Part shown: positions 11,953-23,586 of the stretch, piece by piece | Position numbering within the stretch: position 1 is the stretch's first letter | Layout of the letters: each line of letters opens with the position of its first letter | Position numbers and translations under genes: made by a program | Notes under the pieces: model-generated | Databases searched by the model: none | Told to the model about the DNA's origin: nothing | Seen by the model: only the letters and a program-made list of their open reading frames with translations | Source of the DNA: Epinephelus fuscoguttatus | Taxonomy: Eukaryota; Chordata; Actinopteri; Perciformes; Serranidae | Length of the DNA stretch: 64,000 nucleotides | Direction: 5' to 3' | NCBI RefSeq assembly: GCF_011397635.1 | Contig: NC_064754.1 | Location: 33,964,043 to 34,028,042, forward strand

Positions 11953-12179
11953 TAGATAAAATATAGTACATAGAGAATGAATAGGGAATTATTTCAGTTT
12001 TCTATTTTGGTTTAAGGAATGTTCTGTCAAATATGTAGACAGCATAAACAGGCAGTTGTGAGAGGAAACAAGACCTGGGCCATTTATTGTCTCCCTGCCA
12101 GTCCTACAGAAAGGACAAACTTGACAAACACATGGCGTCTGAGCATCACAGAATAGCCTGTCAGCACCAGTCAAGTTTG

Positions 12180-13137
12180 ACAGCAGGAAAAAAAAGGTTT
12201 ATTTTATTATGATTTGATTAATAACTCTGTCTCTTTATTGCTGAAGATGCATGTAATTTCAAGCAACACTGGCCTTGCATCATTTGAGACCAAAGTTGTC
12301 CTGGAGCATGAGGTTGTGGTGGGGGCATTCAAGTGCTTATACTGGCTAATAAAGTGTGAAATAGCTTAATAATTGTTCACTTGTTATATCGACTGCTGTC
12401 ATTAAAAGAAACACATGAACACCACGATTCCTTTAAGTGTTTGTGTCGGTGTCCATCTGCCCCGCAGAGAAAAGGTCCTTAAGAACATGCATTAGTCTAC
12501 TTGAAAATTATGCAGTGTTTACATCATATATACCAATATTTTATTTTAGGTATTTTTTCATCCTTTATAAACTTTAGGTTGGCAATGAGATTTGAAAAAT
12601 GGCTCTCTGCTGTTCACTTCACAACACAATTTGTCTTTGTTTTACCTTTTCATAGAAATTCCAAATCTGGTAATCTCTACTTGCAAACTTCTTATTGTCC
12701 AAGTTTTGCTTGAAATATTTTTCAAGTCAGTTTAATGGAACAGTGTTAACCTATAAAGAAATAATGCCCATCCTTAGTTTTTCAACAATATGTAATGTTG
12801 TTTGAACATAGTTTATTTTTTTAATAACTGTTAACATAATTTCCAAACCTATTTTAAGTCACAGTCTAAGAGAAAAGTATTGTCATTGCATTACACTCCA
12901 TATGTAATCTTTTACGACAAGAAAGATGTCCACACTGTGAACCTGAGCCAGCAAGCTCATGCTTGTCTAAGTCGAACAATCAAGACTAAGCAAAGTTCAG
13001 AAATTCAACTTCATACCCAAATTTGATTTATACTTACTTTTATTGATTTACTTACAGTATAATTACTGAAGATAAGATTTTGCTTCTTTTTACAGACTTT
13101 GAAGGATTTTACAAAATGAAAGTATTTTACCAAGACT
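12180..13137. other. Intergenic, AT-rich; nothing recognised
   Basis: AT-rich sequence with short frames only. I see no family-specific motif, RNA gene or repeat boundary. Confidence 0.45.
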
Positions 13138-13237
13138 GAGATGGACAAAAAGCATCATAGTAACTCCTCACTTAAATGGCTGGATCAACATTTTAGATGC
13201 TCCACAATGTTTCATACAGCACATGATTTACTGTCAT

Positions 13238-13701
13238 TAGCCATGTTTCCATCAGCCTGTTTAGACGTGCATCTAGAAGTATCGCATTGGAAAATTATGA
13301 TGGAAACGCCAAAATTCAAATTAAAATCCCCTGATTCGCACAAACAAAAATATGCTTGCTTTAGCTGGGTTTTGGTTGATTCGAAAAAATCTTGATTCGC
13401 AAAACGGGGGATGGAAACAGTTATGTTCGAATTAAGTCTGACGTAGCACACCTCTCTCCATGGTGATATCCACACTCCGGTCGGGAAGGCGGGAATGCAT
13501 TTACAAGCTGGTTGCCAACTGCCAGAAAATGTAGAAGAAGAAGAATGCGAGACTTGTTTTGTTTCCGGTTCTGCAGGAAACTCGCGCAAGTTCGTAGATT
13601 TCACCAAAGTCTGTACATTTAATGGAAACACACAGGATTCGTATTTCTTTTAATGCACATTTCCCAATGATTTGAATCACTTTTGGATGGAAACATAGCT
13701 A
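13238..13701. mobile_element. MITE with TIR TAGC(C/T)ATGTTTCCATC
   Basis: The left end TAGCCATGTTTCCATC and right end GATGGAAACATAGCTA are inverted copies with one mismatch and bound 464 bp. Internal copies of the phrase 'atggaaac' in both orientations and TTCGAA/TTCGCA motifs suggest subterminal repeats. It holds no transposase. Frames of 84 and 139 codons inside are by-products of its composition. The target duplication is not resolvable by eye. Confidence 0.7.
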
Positions 13702-13789
13702 TTGTGTCTAGTTTAGAGAACATATGTCTAAGTGACTTCTTTTATGCAATATTAGATAAAAGACTTTTCAAAAGTCAGAACTGTATAAT

Positions 13790-14945
13790 ACTATGTCAGT
13801 CAGTGAAGATGAATATATTCCAGGGTGTAACCTGGACACTGTGGACAGTGATGCTAGCTTTGACCTCAAACAATCAAAACACAGTTAAGTATTTGGGTAT
13901 TAATATTAGCAAAAACCTTGTAGCAAGACAGCAACTGAACTTTAATAGAAGGATTATGAAAACCAAGAATGTCTTAAATCTTTGGCTTCAAAGAGATTTA
14001 ACATTATATGGTAGAGTTCTTTTATCTAAGGCAGAGGGCGTCTCTCACTTTGTCTATCCCTCTCTTTCACTTTTTGTTGATGACCCCACAGCAAATGAAA
14101 TTAACTAGTTATTTCTCTGTCATTTGGGAAAATAAATTTCACAAACATAAAAAGACAGTAACAGTAGGACAAGGGTGGTTTGCAAGTGTTAAATTTCATT
14201 GATACTGTATACATTAAAAAAAAAAAAAAAAAAACAGTACTGAAAACCCAGATTCCCTGTGGTTTTTCATCTCCAATTACGTTTTTGATAAAATTGGTGG
14301 TCTCTCTTTTGTATTAACATGTAACTACTCACCCAACAAACTTCCAGTTTCTTTATCCAAGTTTCGTCAGCAATCTCTTCTTGCATGGAAGTTATGCTTC
14401 GTCCACAAATTTTCTCCTGATAAAACTCCTTATAAAACGCTTCGTAAGTGGTTACGAAGAAATATTGTTAATGTTTTGTCAAATATGGCTATATATTATC
14501 CTATGAGAATTTTACAACAAGACCCAACTTTCCAAATCCTTTTAAAGAATACAGTTCTGTAATCAAAGCTATCCCTTCTGGTTTAATCTATCTCATTAGA
14601 AGTAATTTATGTGATGGTGAACAAAAAATCCCAAAAACTCCAACTGCAATACTTTTGAAATGTATGATAGACATATTCGTCAAACTTTTCAAAATAAAAA
14701 CAAAAACACCCTCAGAGGGAAATTTTACTGAACCTCACATTTTGAAGAGTTTAACTGGCAAAAAACACGGCTGTTATCATATAAATACTACGTTCCTAAC
14801 GAGGTAAAATAAATTCATGTAAAGAATTTTACATAAAATCTATCCAGTGAATTCTATTATTTTCAGATATGTGCATATTGATAACTCTTGCTCCTTTTGT
14901 GGACATGCTGATGAAACATTGATTCATTCATTTTATCAGTTTAGA
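13790..14945 (+). pseudogene. LINE (L1/Tx1-like) ORF2 remnant: C-terminal RT and zf-RVT
   Basis: A frame around 13880-14095 reads TVKYLGINISKNLV, then WLQRDLTLYGRVLLSKAEGV and SHFVYPSLSLFV. This is the region after the reverse-transcriptase palm of L1/Tx1-clade LINEs ('KYLGI...QRDLSLLGRVLLSKAEG'). Near 14820-14940 another frame reads RILHKIYPVNSIIFRYV and CSFCGHADETLIHSFYQ, the C-terminal zinc-binding zf-RVT motif. Between them the frame shifts repeatedly and a poly-A run occurs at about 14215. It is 5'-truncated and dead; the catalytic YADD is absent. Confidence 0.7.
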
Positions 14946-15713
14946 ATAAAAAGGCCACGCTTTGGAAAGCAGAGCTAGATGGTAAACAAACATGGCAGCA
15001 CACCGGTAAGGTAAGACAACACATTTACATGTCGTTTTCTATATGTTTTCTGACATTTATCCTAACAATATGAGGCGGTCTTTGTGGAAAAAAAAGCTTG
15101 TTTAGTGGACTAACTTGAAGGTATGCCCGTTCACTTAGGTTTTAACAGGTCTGACACTACTGTGCACCCCGGCTGTATCTAGGCTAACGGCTAACATGCT
15201 AACTATTATTTTTATGTCACTTGTCACTTGAAACAAATTTAGGACGATAGGAGACAGGTTGAAATAAACCGAAATTTCCCTTTGAAAAAATAAGAATACT
15301 TAAACTTCATTGTGTTGACTATTGTCAGATCTGTTTGTGTTGATTGAACCTAGGTATAAAAGTTTTCAGTTGAAAGAAAAAAAATATGCAGAAGTGTGGG
15401 GATGGCAAGTAGAGAAAAAAATTGCTGCAACATTTGAGTTGGAGAGACTGTCTTCTTTAAACCATGGCAAGGTTGAAGCTTGGAAATAATCACATTATAC
15501 ACTCCACATAAGTCATTTGAGTTCCATCTAAAATACAGACACTTTGTGATAAAACAAAAGAAAGGCCGTTACTGCCACTATTGTGCCACTGGCAGAGGGA
15601 GTCTATAACCTGGAGTGCAACTCAACATTACTGTCGGCAACCTAGGCGAGGATTTTTTTCTCTGATAAGCTGCAGCACCTAAAGGTAGTTTTAAATTATA
15701 CCTTACATTATAC

Positions 15714-15838
15714 CTTTTTCTCCAATAACGTTTTTCAATGTTTAAACCCTGTGTTTCTCCAATAAACAAGTTTAGGAGAAGACAGTCATTTTGTGTTTGC
15801 ACTTTTTTGTAACCCTTTCTATGTCAATCTTATGTTAA
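15714..15838 (+). repeat. Dispersed repeat copy 1 (pairs with 19590-19712)
   Basis: This 125-bp block ('...cagtcattttgtgtttgcacttttttgtaacc...') recurs in direct orientation 3.9 kb downstream with only a few differences. The shared 3' part includes TTTGTAACCCTTTCTATGTC. No coding potential. It may be the tail of a retroposed transcript or of an unidentified element. Confidence 0.75.
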
Positions 15839-15936
15839 CAAGACTTAAAGGCGTTGTACTTTGTAGCAAAAACATTTATTGAACACATTACAACAATATA
15901 TAATAATAAAAATAAAAATAATAAATAAAATATTAG

Positions 15937-16318
15937 GGCGGCACGGTGGTGTGGTGGTTAGCACTCTCGCCTCACAGCAAGAGGGTTGCCGGTTCGATCC
16001 CGGGCGTGGGAGCCCTTCTGTGCGGAGTTTGCATGTTCTCCCCGTGTCAGCGTGGGTTCCTTCCGGGCACTCCAGCTTCCTCCCACAGTCCAAAGACATG
16101 CAGATTGGGGACCAGGTTAATTGATAACTCTAAATTGTCCGTAGGTGTGAATGTGAGTGTGAATGGTTGTTTGTCTCTATGTGTCAGCCCTGCGATAGTC
16201 TGGCGACCTGTCCAGGGTGTACCCTGCCTCTCACCCGATGTCAGCTGGGATAGGCTCCAGCCCCCCCGCGACCCTCAAGAGGATGAAGCGGTTAGAAGAT
16301 GAATGAATGAATGAAATA
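15937..16318 (+). mobile_element. tRNA-headed fish SINE, near full length
   Basis: The head reads GGCGGCACGGTGGTGTGGTG and contains a pol III B-box-like GGTTCGATCCC at about 15991. The body has the highly recurrent phrases GGAGTTTGCATGTTCTCCCC and CCTCCCACAGTCCAAAGACA, and the end is an (ATGA)n tail. The length of about 380 bp and the order of blocks fit one of the most abundant interspersed repeats of percomorph genomes. The 81- and 118-codon frames here are SINE sequence and not genes. A truncated second copy lies in the tppp gene at 49.75 kb. Confidence 0.85.
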
Positions 16319-16386
16319 AAATATTATAAAATAAAATAACAACAATAATAATAAACATGATAACAATAATTAAAATATAAAATATC

Positions 16387-16388
<2 letters not shown>

Positions 16389-16420
<32 letters not shown>
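16389..16420. repeat. (TA)n microsatellite
   Basis: An uninterrupted TA run just downstream of the SINE. Confidence 0.9.
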
Positions 16421-16424
<4 letters not shown>

Positions 16425-16479
16425 GATACAGTGAAGCAGTCAGAGCTACAGGCTACAGTGAGGCTAAAAACAGAGTTCA

Positions 16480-16737
16480 TATGACGTTTTTCGAAACAAT
16501 TTTTTATGTCGCAGCTGCAGCACACTTGGATCACTATGGATGAGCAGTATGGAGATACTCTGTGGATTCAATTTTGTGTTCTTGGACGTTAGTCTGGGGT
16601 GCTGTCTACCATTAGGTGTGCTAGCTGCTCCCCCCGCTGATCTCCGCAAGGGATGTGAGCACTCTAAAACTTCCGTCGGCATATGGGTGAGTAGATAATG
16701 GCTGAATTTTCATTTTTGGGTGCACTATCCCTTTAAG
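16480..16737 (-). mobile_element. TTAAAGGGATAG-type MITE, truncated
   Basis: The right end is GTGCACTATCCCTTTAA, the reverse complement of the TTAAAGGGATAGTGCAC terminus of a widespread fish MITE. The inside contains the characteristic 'cattttTGGGTG' and 'acttccgtcggcatatgggtgagtag' text. The opposite end is not found, so the element is truncated near 16480. A related element with both ends is in the TRIM gene at 55.8 kb. Confidence 0.65.
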
Positions 16738-16854
16738 TGGACCGAGTGAGAGAGGAGTGCGCACAGGCAGGTGAGAGGGTGTTGAGTTCGGGAGGAATGC
16801 AGGATGACAGCACAGTGGCAATATCGCACAACAAAAAATGTCAGGGAAGAAATG

Positions 16855-17735
16855 CGTGTCTTTGTGTGTGTGTGTGCGTGTGTGGAGAGAGTATGAGAGA
16901 AGGAGAGACTGTGTGTGGATGTGTGTGGAGTTGTGTTGCACGGTATACTGGTACCAACGGTAGACCGCAGTAGGCTGCTACTTAAACACCACGGTACATG
17001 ACATGGTGCCACTACTGTGGGATAAGTTCAAAGTCCAATCAAAGGAGGGTGAGTGTCCATGCACTGGCCAATAACAGCCATAGTGCTCCGTGGCACAAGA
17101 TAACGGCTTACCGGCAACTGAGAAGCCTGGCTCCAGGTGAATAAATTGGCGTCATGACTGCCCAGAAATACCTGAACAGCCGAGCCATGGCAGCACACAG
17201 GTATGTGGAGTGTCAGAGGAGAAACGAGCCGTTCACATTTCTCTCTTTGTGGCAGTAACGGTCCACAAACCTCACCGCACTTTAGGGACTGTTCTTTACT
17301 TACGAAGGGACTTGTCAGGGGAGGAGGGTGGCTGGTTGATTTTTATTTAATTTATTTATTTTATTTTGATCCCCCCTATGTTAATCACTTATTGATGCTG
17401 TTTTTGAAGTATGAATAAGTCAATAAGTAATTTATTCCATTGAACTATCATTGATGTATTATAGAAAAGTGATTTATCTTTTTATAAATGACAAAAGACA
17501 CATCTGCCTCATTTGTGCTGTGGTATTGTGATACTATTCAGAACAGTGATACTTTCACTGGTATCGTACCATGGGTCCCAATTTTGGTACCGTGACAACA
17601 CTAATCTGGAGAGAGAGTGAGAGTGGGAGAGACTGTGTGGATGTGTGTGGAGAGAGTGGGAGAGGGAGAGACTGTGGGTGTGGAGGGGGGATGGAGAAAG
17701 ACAGTATGAGAGGGAGAGACTATGTTTGTGTGTAT
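16855..17735 (+). repeat. GT/GA-rich minisatellite interrupted by a hAT-like element
   Basis: Units such as GAGAGACTGTGTGTGGATGT occur on both sides (about 16855-16925 and 17608-17730). Between them lies foreign DNA with 'cacggta...ggtacc' ends at about 16931-17603. The right end, read on the minus strand, is TAGTGTTGTCACGGTACCAA, a known hAT-type fish terminus. The element evidently inserted into the array and split it. No coding sequence recognised inside. Confidence 0.55.
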
Positions 17736-17935
17736 GTCTATTCATGGTTATTCATTTGTGTGTGAGATAAATAAATCTGGCTTTGAAAATTGGAAATGTA
17801 TGGATTTTGATTTTATGTCATGTAGTGTTTGTGTGAGAGAGGGAGTGCGTTTGTAAGCACACGTGTATGATGTGGCTCTTTGTAGTACCACGGTAATTTG
17901 TGTGGCTGTTGGTCTCTGACTGGTTCGCCACCCCT

Positions 17936-18490
17936 AGTTTAGACTAATCTGATGTTTGTAAAGTCTATAAACACAATGATTGAACAAACATTACGATTTC
18001 TTAGCCGTTAGCGGTGTCTGTAATAGGTAATAACTCAAACGGTCCGTGAAAAAAATATTTTTTCCAGCGGATATCTTAGTTACAACATGATTGAGCTAGC
18101 AAAGCAGTTTTGTGTTGCTATGTGTGGTATTTATTCAGTTTTGGGAAATCACAATGTCTAGAAAGCACCAGAGGCTGCAGCTGACAGGGACAGCTAACAC
18201 TAGCAGCAAAGCTAACATCAGGACATCATCTGTTAAAAGCCTCCCGTTGTCGAATACGACATGAAACTACTCCAGTTAGTTCAATTATGTTTTAACTAAG
18301 ACATCCGCACGGACTGTTTATTGAGTTATTACAGACACCGCTAACGGATAACGGATAAAGGATAACAGCTAACGGTTAGCCCAGCTAATCCACGATAACC
18401 ATGTTAATTACAAAACATGCACACAGAAATAGCAACGTTTGTTCAATCATTGTATTTATAGACTTTACAAACATCAGATTAGTCTCAACT
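17936..18490. mobile_element. MITE with ~60-bp TIRs (AGTT(T/G)AGACTAATCTG)
   Basis: The left arm AGTTTAGACTAATCTGATGT and the right arm are inverted copies over about 60 bp, with matching 'gtaaagtctataaa(c/t)acaatgattgaacaaac(a/g)tt'. Further inverted homology ('ggtgtctgtaata' against 'tattacagacacc') continues inward to about 18050 and 18300. The total is about 555 bp with no transposase. Confidence 0.8.
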
Positions 18491-18556
18491 GTGATATAGT
18501 GGCATGAAAAATGTGAGATATTCATATATATGTGTAGCTAAACTCTGCTGGTTTTA

Positions 18557-18590
18557 TATATACATTTATATATATATATATATATATACA
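18557..18590. repeat. (TA)n microsatellite
   Basis: A TATA run with small interruptions, flanked by a short duplicated 'tagctaaactc' phrase. Confidence 0.8.
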
Positions 18591-19589
18591 TATAGCTAAA
18601 CTCAACAAGATTCCCATTTACACAGCGGTCAAGAGTGCTGGACCGGAAGTGTCGCACAAAAAAACGGAAGCTGGCTGTGTTCTGTTTTGCCTCCATGTTT
18701 CCGTGAAAAATAAGGTGAATAAGACTGGGAAAGCTGCAACTGTATTTATAAGTTTTTCCTCCATTTTCCTCTTTCTTCTTCTCTGTTTTCTCTCTTCTTC
18801 TTCTCTCTTCTCTGTTTCAGTTTCTCCCGCCTTCGACTTGAATCCCGGTCTGCAATTGGCTGCTGCTTCGGCGGCGGGGCTGCTCATTTGCATAAAGTTC
18901 AGCTTCTCTCAACTTCAGCTTGACCCGCTGGCATCGCGCTGTTCGCGGTCGCTTGCTGCAGCCGATGCGAGTGACGCCCTTCGTCACAAGTGTTCATTGA
19001 AAATGAATGGCTGCTGGCTGCTTATGACACTCATGAATCTTTTGGTGGGAACGCACAGTAAGTGTGGCGTTCTGTGCCACTGCAGTGCCACTGGGTGGCC
19101 ACAGGAGGGGGCAAAGACAGACAGATGAAGCAGCGCATACGCTGAAGCCCGTGTCCTCAGATCTTGTATCACATATGCTATCTCACCACAAGTGCTGGGT
19201 CCTAGACTTCAACACAGATGAACTGTTGTGATATGTGGTCACTTGCCTCCATCTAGTGGACAAAAGTAGCAATTACACCTACAAACCATTAAAAAGTAGT
19301 AGTATTAAAAAGTAGTTACTTTGACCTAAAATTAAATGGAAATGCTATCGTATCAACACAGAGACTATAGTTAGCTGCCTACCCTTTCTCTCTGTCCCTC
19401 TTTGTCTTAAGCAATAACTTATTTATTCACGTAGTCCTTCATTTATATAGATAGATATAGATATAGATAAATAGGCTAGATATTTTTTTATTTATATGGC
19501 AATGAAATTGGTCATCCTGATGTCTGGTGATTACAATTAGCCCATATATCATTAAGGAATGTTTCACATGCATTATTTTATGCATGGTT

Positions 19590-19712
19590 TTTTCCTCTAG
19601 TAACATTTTTCAGTGTTTAAACACTGTGTTTCTCTAATAAGCAAGTTTAAGAGAAGACATTCATTTTGTGTTTGCACTTTTTTGTAACCCTTTCTATGTC
19701 AATCTTATGTTA
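19590..19712 (+). repeat. Dispersed repeat copy 2 (pairs with 15714-15838)
   Basis: Direct-orientation copy of the block at 15.7 kb, sharing CATTTTGTGTTTGCACTTTT and TTTGTAACCCTTTCTATGTC. It abuts the 3' side of the KMT5A-like pseudogene, so it might belong to that retroposed or duplicated unit. Confidence 0.75.
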
Positions 19713-19774
19713 TGTTATCTTACAGCAGCAGTCAGTCTTCAGAGCATCCCACACCACAAGTCTCTTTAGTCATC

Positions 19775-20500
19775 TAACCATTCCAGGTCCATACCTTCAC
19801 CTTTGAAGGAATTCCATCTCACCCCATAGTCCCACATCAGCTCTTCTTTGCAGTCTATGTTTCTTGTCGCCAAGAAAAGGACAGTGTCCTTCTGTCCGTC
19901 CGGACAGTTCAATTGGAAGACCCCAGGCTACACGTTGAAAGCCTTGCCAGAGTGGTTCATGCTCCTGCCAAAGGTCTCCTTCCAGGGTGACACTCGCAGG
20001 GGAATGTCTGCTCATCGATGCATAGCTTGGTGTCTAGCCTGCCCTTGAAGAAGAATAGGTAGCTCATTCCCTCCTGCTTTTCTTCCATCATCTTCTTCCC
20101 CTCTGATTCTGAGATGAGCTTTCCGTGATAATCACAGACGACATCTCCTTTGGAGAACAGCATGGTGGCGATGACGCCTGCGTAGGAGAGCGAAAGAAAA
20201 AAAACCCATAAGAAGCTGTTATGTTGCTGCCATGGCAAAGTCATTACAGGAACATTTGCATTGTGCTTTTCTGTCTTTTCTCACCTTTGCCCTTTGGTTC
20301 TCCAAAATCTTTCAAGTTGATCCTCTTCTACTCTTGCTCAACCACTGATTTGCTAATGGCTTCATCATCTTCAATGGCTGTCTTTAAAAGAGAGACCCAC
20401 GCTTGAAAGACGTCCGGGAAATTGGGGACATTTTTCTCCCACTTCTCCTTGGCCACAATGGCTTTCACTTTTTCCTCCGTCGGTCGGTGTCTACCACAGC
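19775..20500 (-). pseudogene. KMT5A (SET8)-like SET-domain gene, broken
   Basis: On the minus strand three blocks match the repeated KMT5A-like genes of fish. First, 20.49-20.34 kb reads KVKAIVAKEKWEKNVPNFPD and on to a stop. Second, 20.18-19.98 kb reads GVIATMLFSKGDVVCDYHGK, ISESEGKKMMEEKQEG and KLCIDEQTFPCECHP, the first half of the SET domain. Third, after a frameshift, GRSMNHSGKAFNV, a stop, then QLNCPDGQKDTVLFLATRNI and CKEELMWDYGVRWNSF, the NHS and ELxWDYG motifs that form the cofactor pocket. KMT5A mono-methylates histone H4 Lys20. The frameshift near 19.99 kb, the in-frame stop and the absence of earlier exons make this copy non-functional, unless it is expressed as a fragment. Confidence 0.72.
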
Positions 20501-20516
20501 AAGCTGGGAAGAAAAA

Positions 20517-20551
20517 GAGTGAGTGAGTGAGTGAGTGAGTGAGTGAGTGAC
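20517..20551 (+). repeat. (GTGA)n microsatellite
   Basis: Eight or so uninterrupted GTGA units next to the KMT5A-like pseudogene. Confidence 0.9.
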
Positions 20552-20799
20552 ATCTTACTTTTCACAACCAATCATGCAGACTGTGATCTGTGACAAAAGA
20601 ACACGCATGCACGCACGCACGCAAAGTTAAAGAAAAAGAAGTGATGCAGAAGAAAAAGTGTCATCAAAACATTGTATTATGCACTATGGTAGATATACTG
20701 CATATTGTACCAAGAAAAAAAGTATATCTTGGGTACTGTAGTACCTTTTAGCCGTACAAAAGACAGTAATATACGTAGTTTATCAATTTTGAGTCCAAT

Positions 20800-22140
20800 T
20801 ATTTCTTCTAGCCATCAAATTCCAATATGGGGGTTAGGTTAAGATGAAAACACAGTGTTCTAAAAGAGCACTCCGGGGGGCACGGGCTCTCAGAGGCTTT
20901 ATAATACAAATAATGTTAAAAAATTGTAAAAAAGACCAAATTAATCTTTGAAGGCCCTGTTAAAAAGTATGATAAAAAATGATGCAAGGTCAATTGGGCC
21001 ACTGGGTACGTTGGCAGAGGGAAGTGATATTTTAACCAAAGTCCTCCAGCCTCTAAGGGTCTCTTACCTCTCACCCGGGGCTGCTATAAATTAAAAGGAG
21101 CGAGACTGAATTTCAGTAGACTAAAAGGATTAATAAGTGCTTAAAGGATAAAAATCATTAAACAAGTGCTTATAAAAGGAACAATTAATAAAACATGCAT
21201 AAAAAATAAAATCTAAAATAAAACATTCATGCATAACACTTAAAAAACTCAGTAAGAAATTAAAATTAAGGACAGTAAAAAAAATCATAAAATTTCCTTA
21301 ATTAGTCTCTGGTAAGTTCAATGAAACCTTGCTCTGTTAAGATATGATCAATAAAAATAGCCCACCCTGGATTTTCACACAGGTTATTTAGTTTGTAGAT
21401 TTCAATGAGGGTTCTGGCTGCAGGCAGAATAAATGTTTAATTAAGTAATAAAAAAAATATTTTGAATAACTAAATATATAAATAAAAGAGAGTAAGTATA
21501 AATAGAGAGTTGGATTTCATAGTAAAAGAAAGCAGTGTTCGTCCGCCATGGATAAATAAGTGCTTATAAAAAAATTTAAAAGTGCTAAAAGTCACAATGA
21601 ATTAATACAAGATAATAAACAAGTGTAAAACATTAATTATAAATAATAAATACTAGTCCATACCCGGGGATGTGTTATGTGTAGAGGAATAAGAAATCAA
21701 AAACAGTTTATTAGAGGGGATGCAAAATATGTAGGAATGAGAGGCAAAATCTGTTTTATTAAGGGTAAAGGTTTACAGATGTTAAATAAAAGTGATATTC
21801 TGTGTCTGGCTGTTTGTTTAGAACAGAGAGTGCACCTATTTTTGGAGTTGTTTTGTCAGGGTTTGTGCATCAAACAAAAAACACACAAATAAAAAGTTAA
21901 TAATAATAATAATTTGAAAATTAAAAGCAAACACAATTTATATGCAATGCAGCCATATCATGTAGGCCGGTTTAATAAATCGCCACACACTAACAGATGC
22001 TATTGTTCCTGCAGTAGAGGACAGGCCGGTGTGGACGTAATGACAGCTCTGAGGTCAGACGTGTTGTTATGGACCTGATGGTTCCATGGTTGCTATGTGG
22101 TCTCTAGGTGCATTATTTCACACATTTAAACATTTCAATC
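20800..22140. other. Intergenic, AT-rich; no gene seen
   Basis: A-rich sequence with many AAAATAAAA and TTAAAAAG runs and short frames. A 71-codon frame at 21677 has no family features. The segment 22,140-22,283 ends in CAAG/GTAGACG and could be a non-coding first exon of the candidate gene at 23.6 kb, but this is speculation. Confidence 0.4.
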
Positions 22141-22360
22141 AGAACAAACTTTGCATCGGAGAGAGAAGCAGCATCTCAACTTGTCCTCGACAATTTTTCA
22201 GAAAAACTACTGACAAACTGAGACCTTTTGCCTCTGGACCTCATCTTAAGACCTGCTGTCACTGACTAACGGACTCTTTCAAGGTAGACGAGAGATTCTG
22301 ACACTTTTTACAGCCCATGTTGTTTTCTGTGTATTTTACCGTTGAGACTTTACAAAAATG

Positions 22361-22413
22361 TACTGATGTAGGCATAATATTACCAATATTGCAATATTTT
22401 GCCTACATCTGTA
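22361..22413. repeat. Short perfect-like inverted repeat (hairpin)
   Basis: Arms of 21 bp (22361-22381 and 22393-22413, TACTGATGTAGGCATAATATT and its inverse) pair with two mismatches around an 11-base loop. It lies in unannotated DNA 1.2 kb before the candidate gene. Confidence 0.7.
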
Positions 22414-22844
22414 CTATGTTAGTGTAAAAGGATCACACTGGACTGACGTTTGACTGTTACTAAGTTTAAATCCAAAGCTACTGTCTTTGGTTTACCAACT
22501 GTCCAACAAACAGCCCAGCATCAACATGCTAATAAAAATATAGCTTATATGTTTTTTTAACTTCTTGGTGATGTAGGCCATCGGTGCTGCAAGCAGTGAC
22601 ACAAGCACTGAAGCCTTATTATTTGAATATGCTCATGATTCAGCCTTTTTCTCAATATTTAGGATATTGTTCATTTATAAGTATTTTACACAAAACATCA
22701 TTTAAATATTATGTCATCATACTGTGAGAGCAACAGAGAGGTGTGTGTCATGGAGATTTCTCTAGAAAAAAATGCTGATATGGTGCTGGCTTTTTCTCAT
22801 TCAGCAAGAGCGTAAAATTATCATGTTGTTGAATATCTCATGTC

Positions 22845-23225
22845 ATCTTGTGTGTCTTTGAGGCCATTTTGTGTCGTTTTTGGTTTGTTTGATGTCTCTG
22901 TTGGCTGTTGTGTGTCCCTTAAAGGACATTTGTGTCTCTTTGAGGTCATGTTGTGTCTTTTTAAGTCATGTTGTGTCTGGCTAAGGTCATCTTGTGTGTC
23001 TTATTAGGATAATTTTGTGATTTTTTTCCTCCCATTTTGTCTTTTTTGGTGCTATTTTGTGTCTCTTTGAGGTCAATTTGTGTCTTTTTCTTATTTTTTT
23101 TTGTCTGTTTGTAGTTGCCTATTTTGTGGTGTTTTTGTCTCTTTGCAGTTCCTTAGCATCTTTTTGTGGTCATTTTGAGTCTCTTCCTGGTCAATATGTG
23201 TTAATTTGAGTCATATTTTGCAGGT
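22845..23225 (+). repeat. Minisatellite of TTTTGTGTCTCTTTGAGGTCA-like units
   Basis: About 380 bp of degenerate 22-26-bp units with 'ttgtgtct(c/t)tttgaggtca' as core, a family of minisatellites common in fish. It is followed by GCCCCTGACACTCTGGGTCC, a phrase found at the end of some fish hAT-type repeats. Confidence 0.8.
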
Positions 23226-23586
23226 GAAGGCCAGAGGGGCCCCTGACACTCTGGGTCCCTGGGCCTGTGCCCAGTAGGTCCATTTAGTAATCCATCCATG
23301 ACTATAAGTATGCTGTCAGAAAGCTTCCAGACTCTTAGAAGGGAACACTAGATTTAGAAATAACACAATTATTGTGACTAAAAGAAAGGTTTCAATTTGA
23401 ATTAGTTTTCAAAAGTAGATTGTGACTGAATTTTCTGAGTTTGGCATTAACTTGCAGTCAGAAATGCTACATTTAATTGTATTCTGTACACTCAGTTTTT
23501 AGCAGTGTTGACTGTGTGCTAATGGGCCAATTCAATATGTGATAAATTTGTGGTCTCACACTCGCACTTTTTTTTTTTTCCATCAG

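Noticed and set aside
15879..16302. 81- to 118-codon frames and a tRNA-like B box
   Set aside because: They are the SINE body and its tRNA-like head; the head lacks a full cloverleaf, so it is not a tRNA gene.
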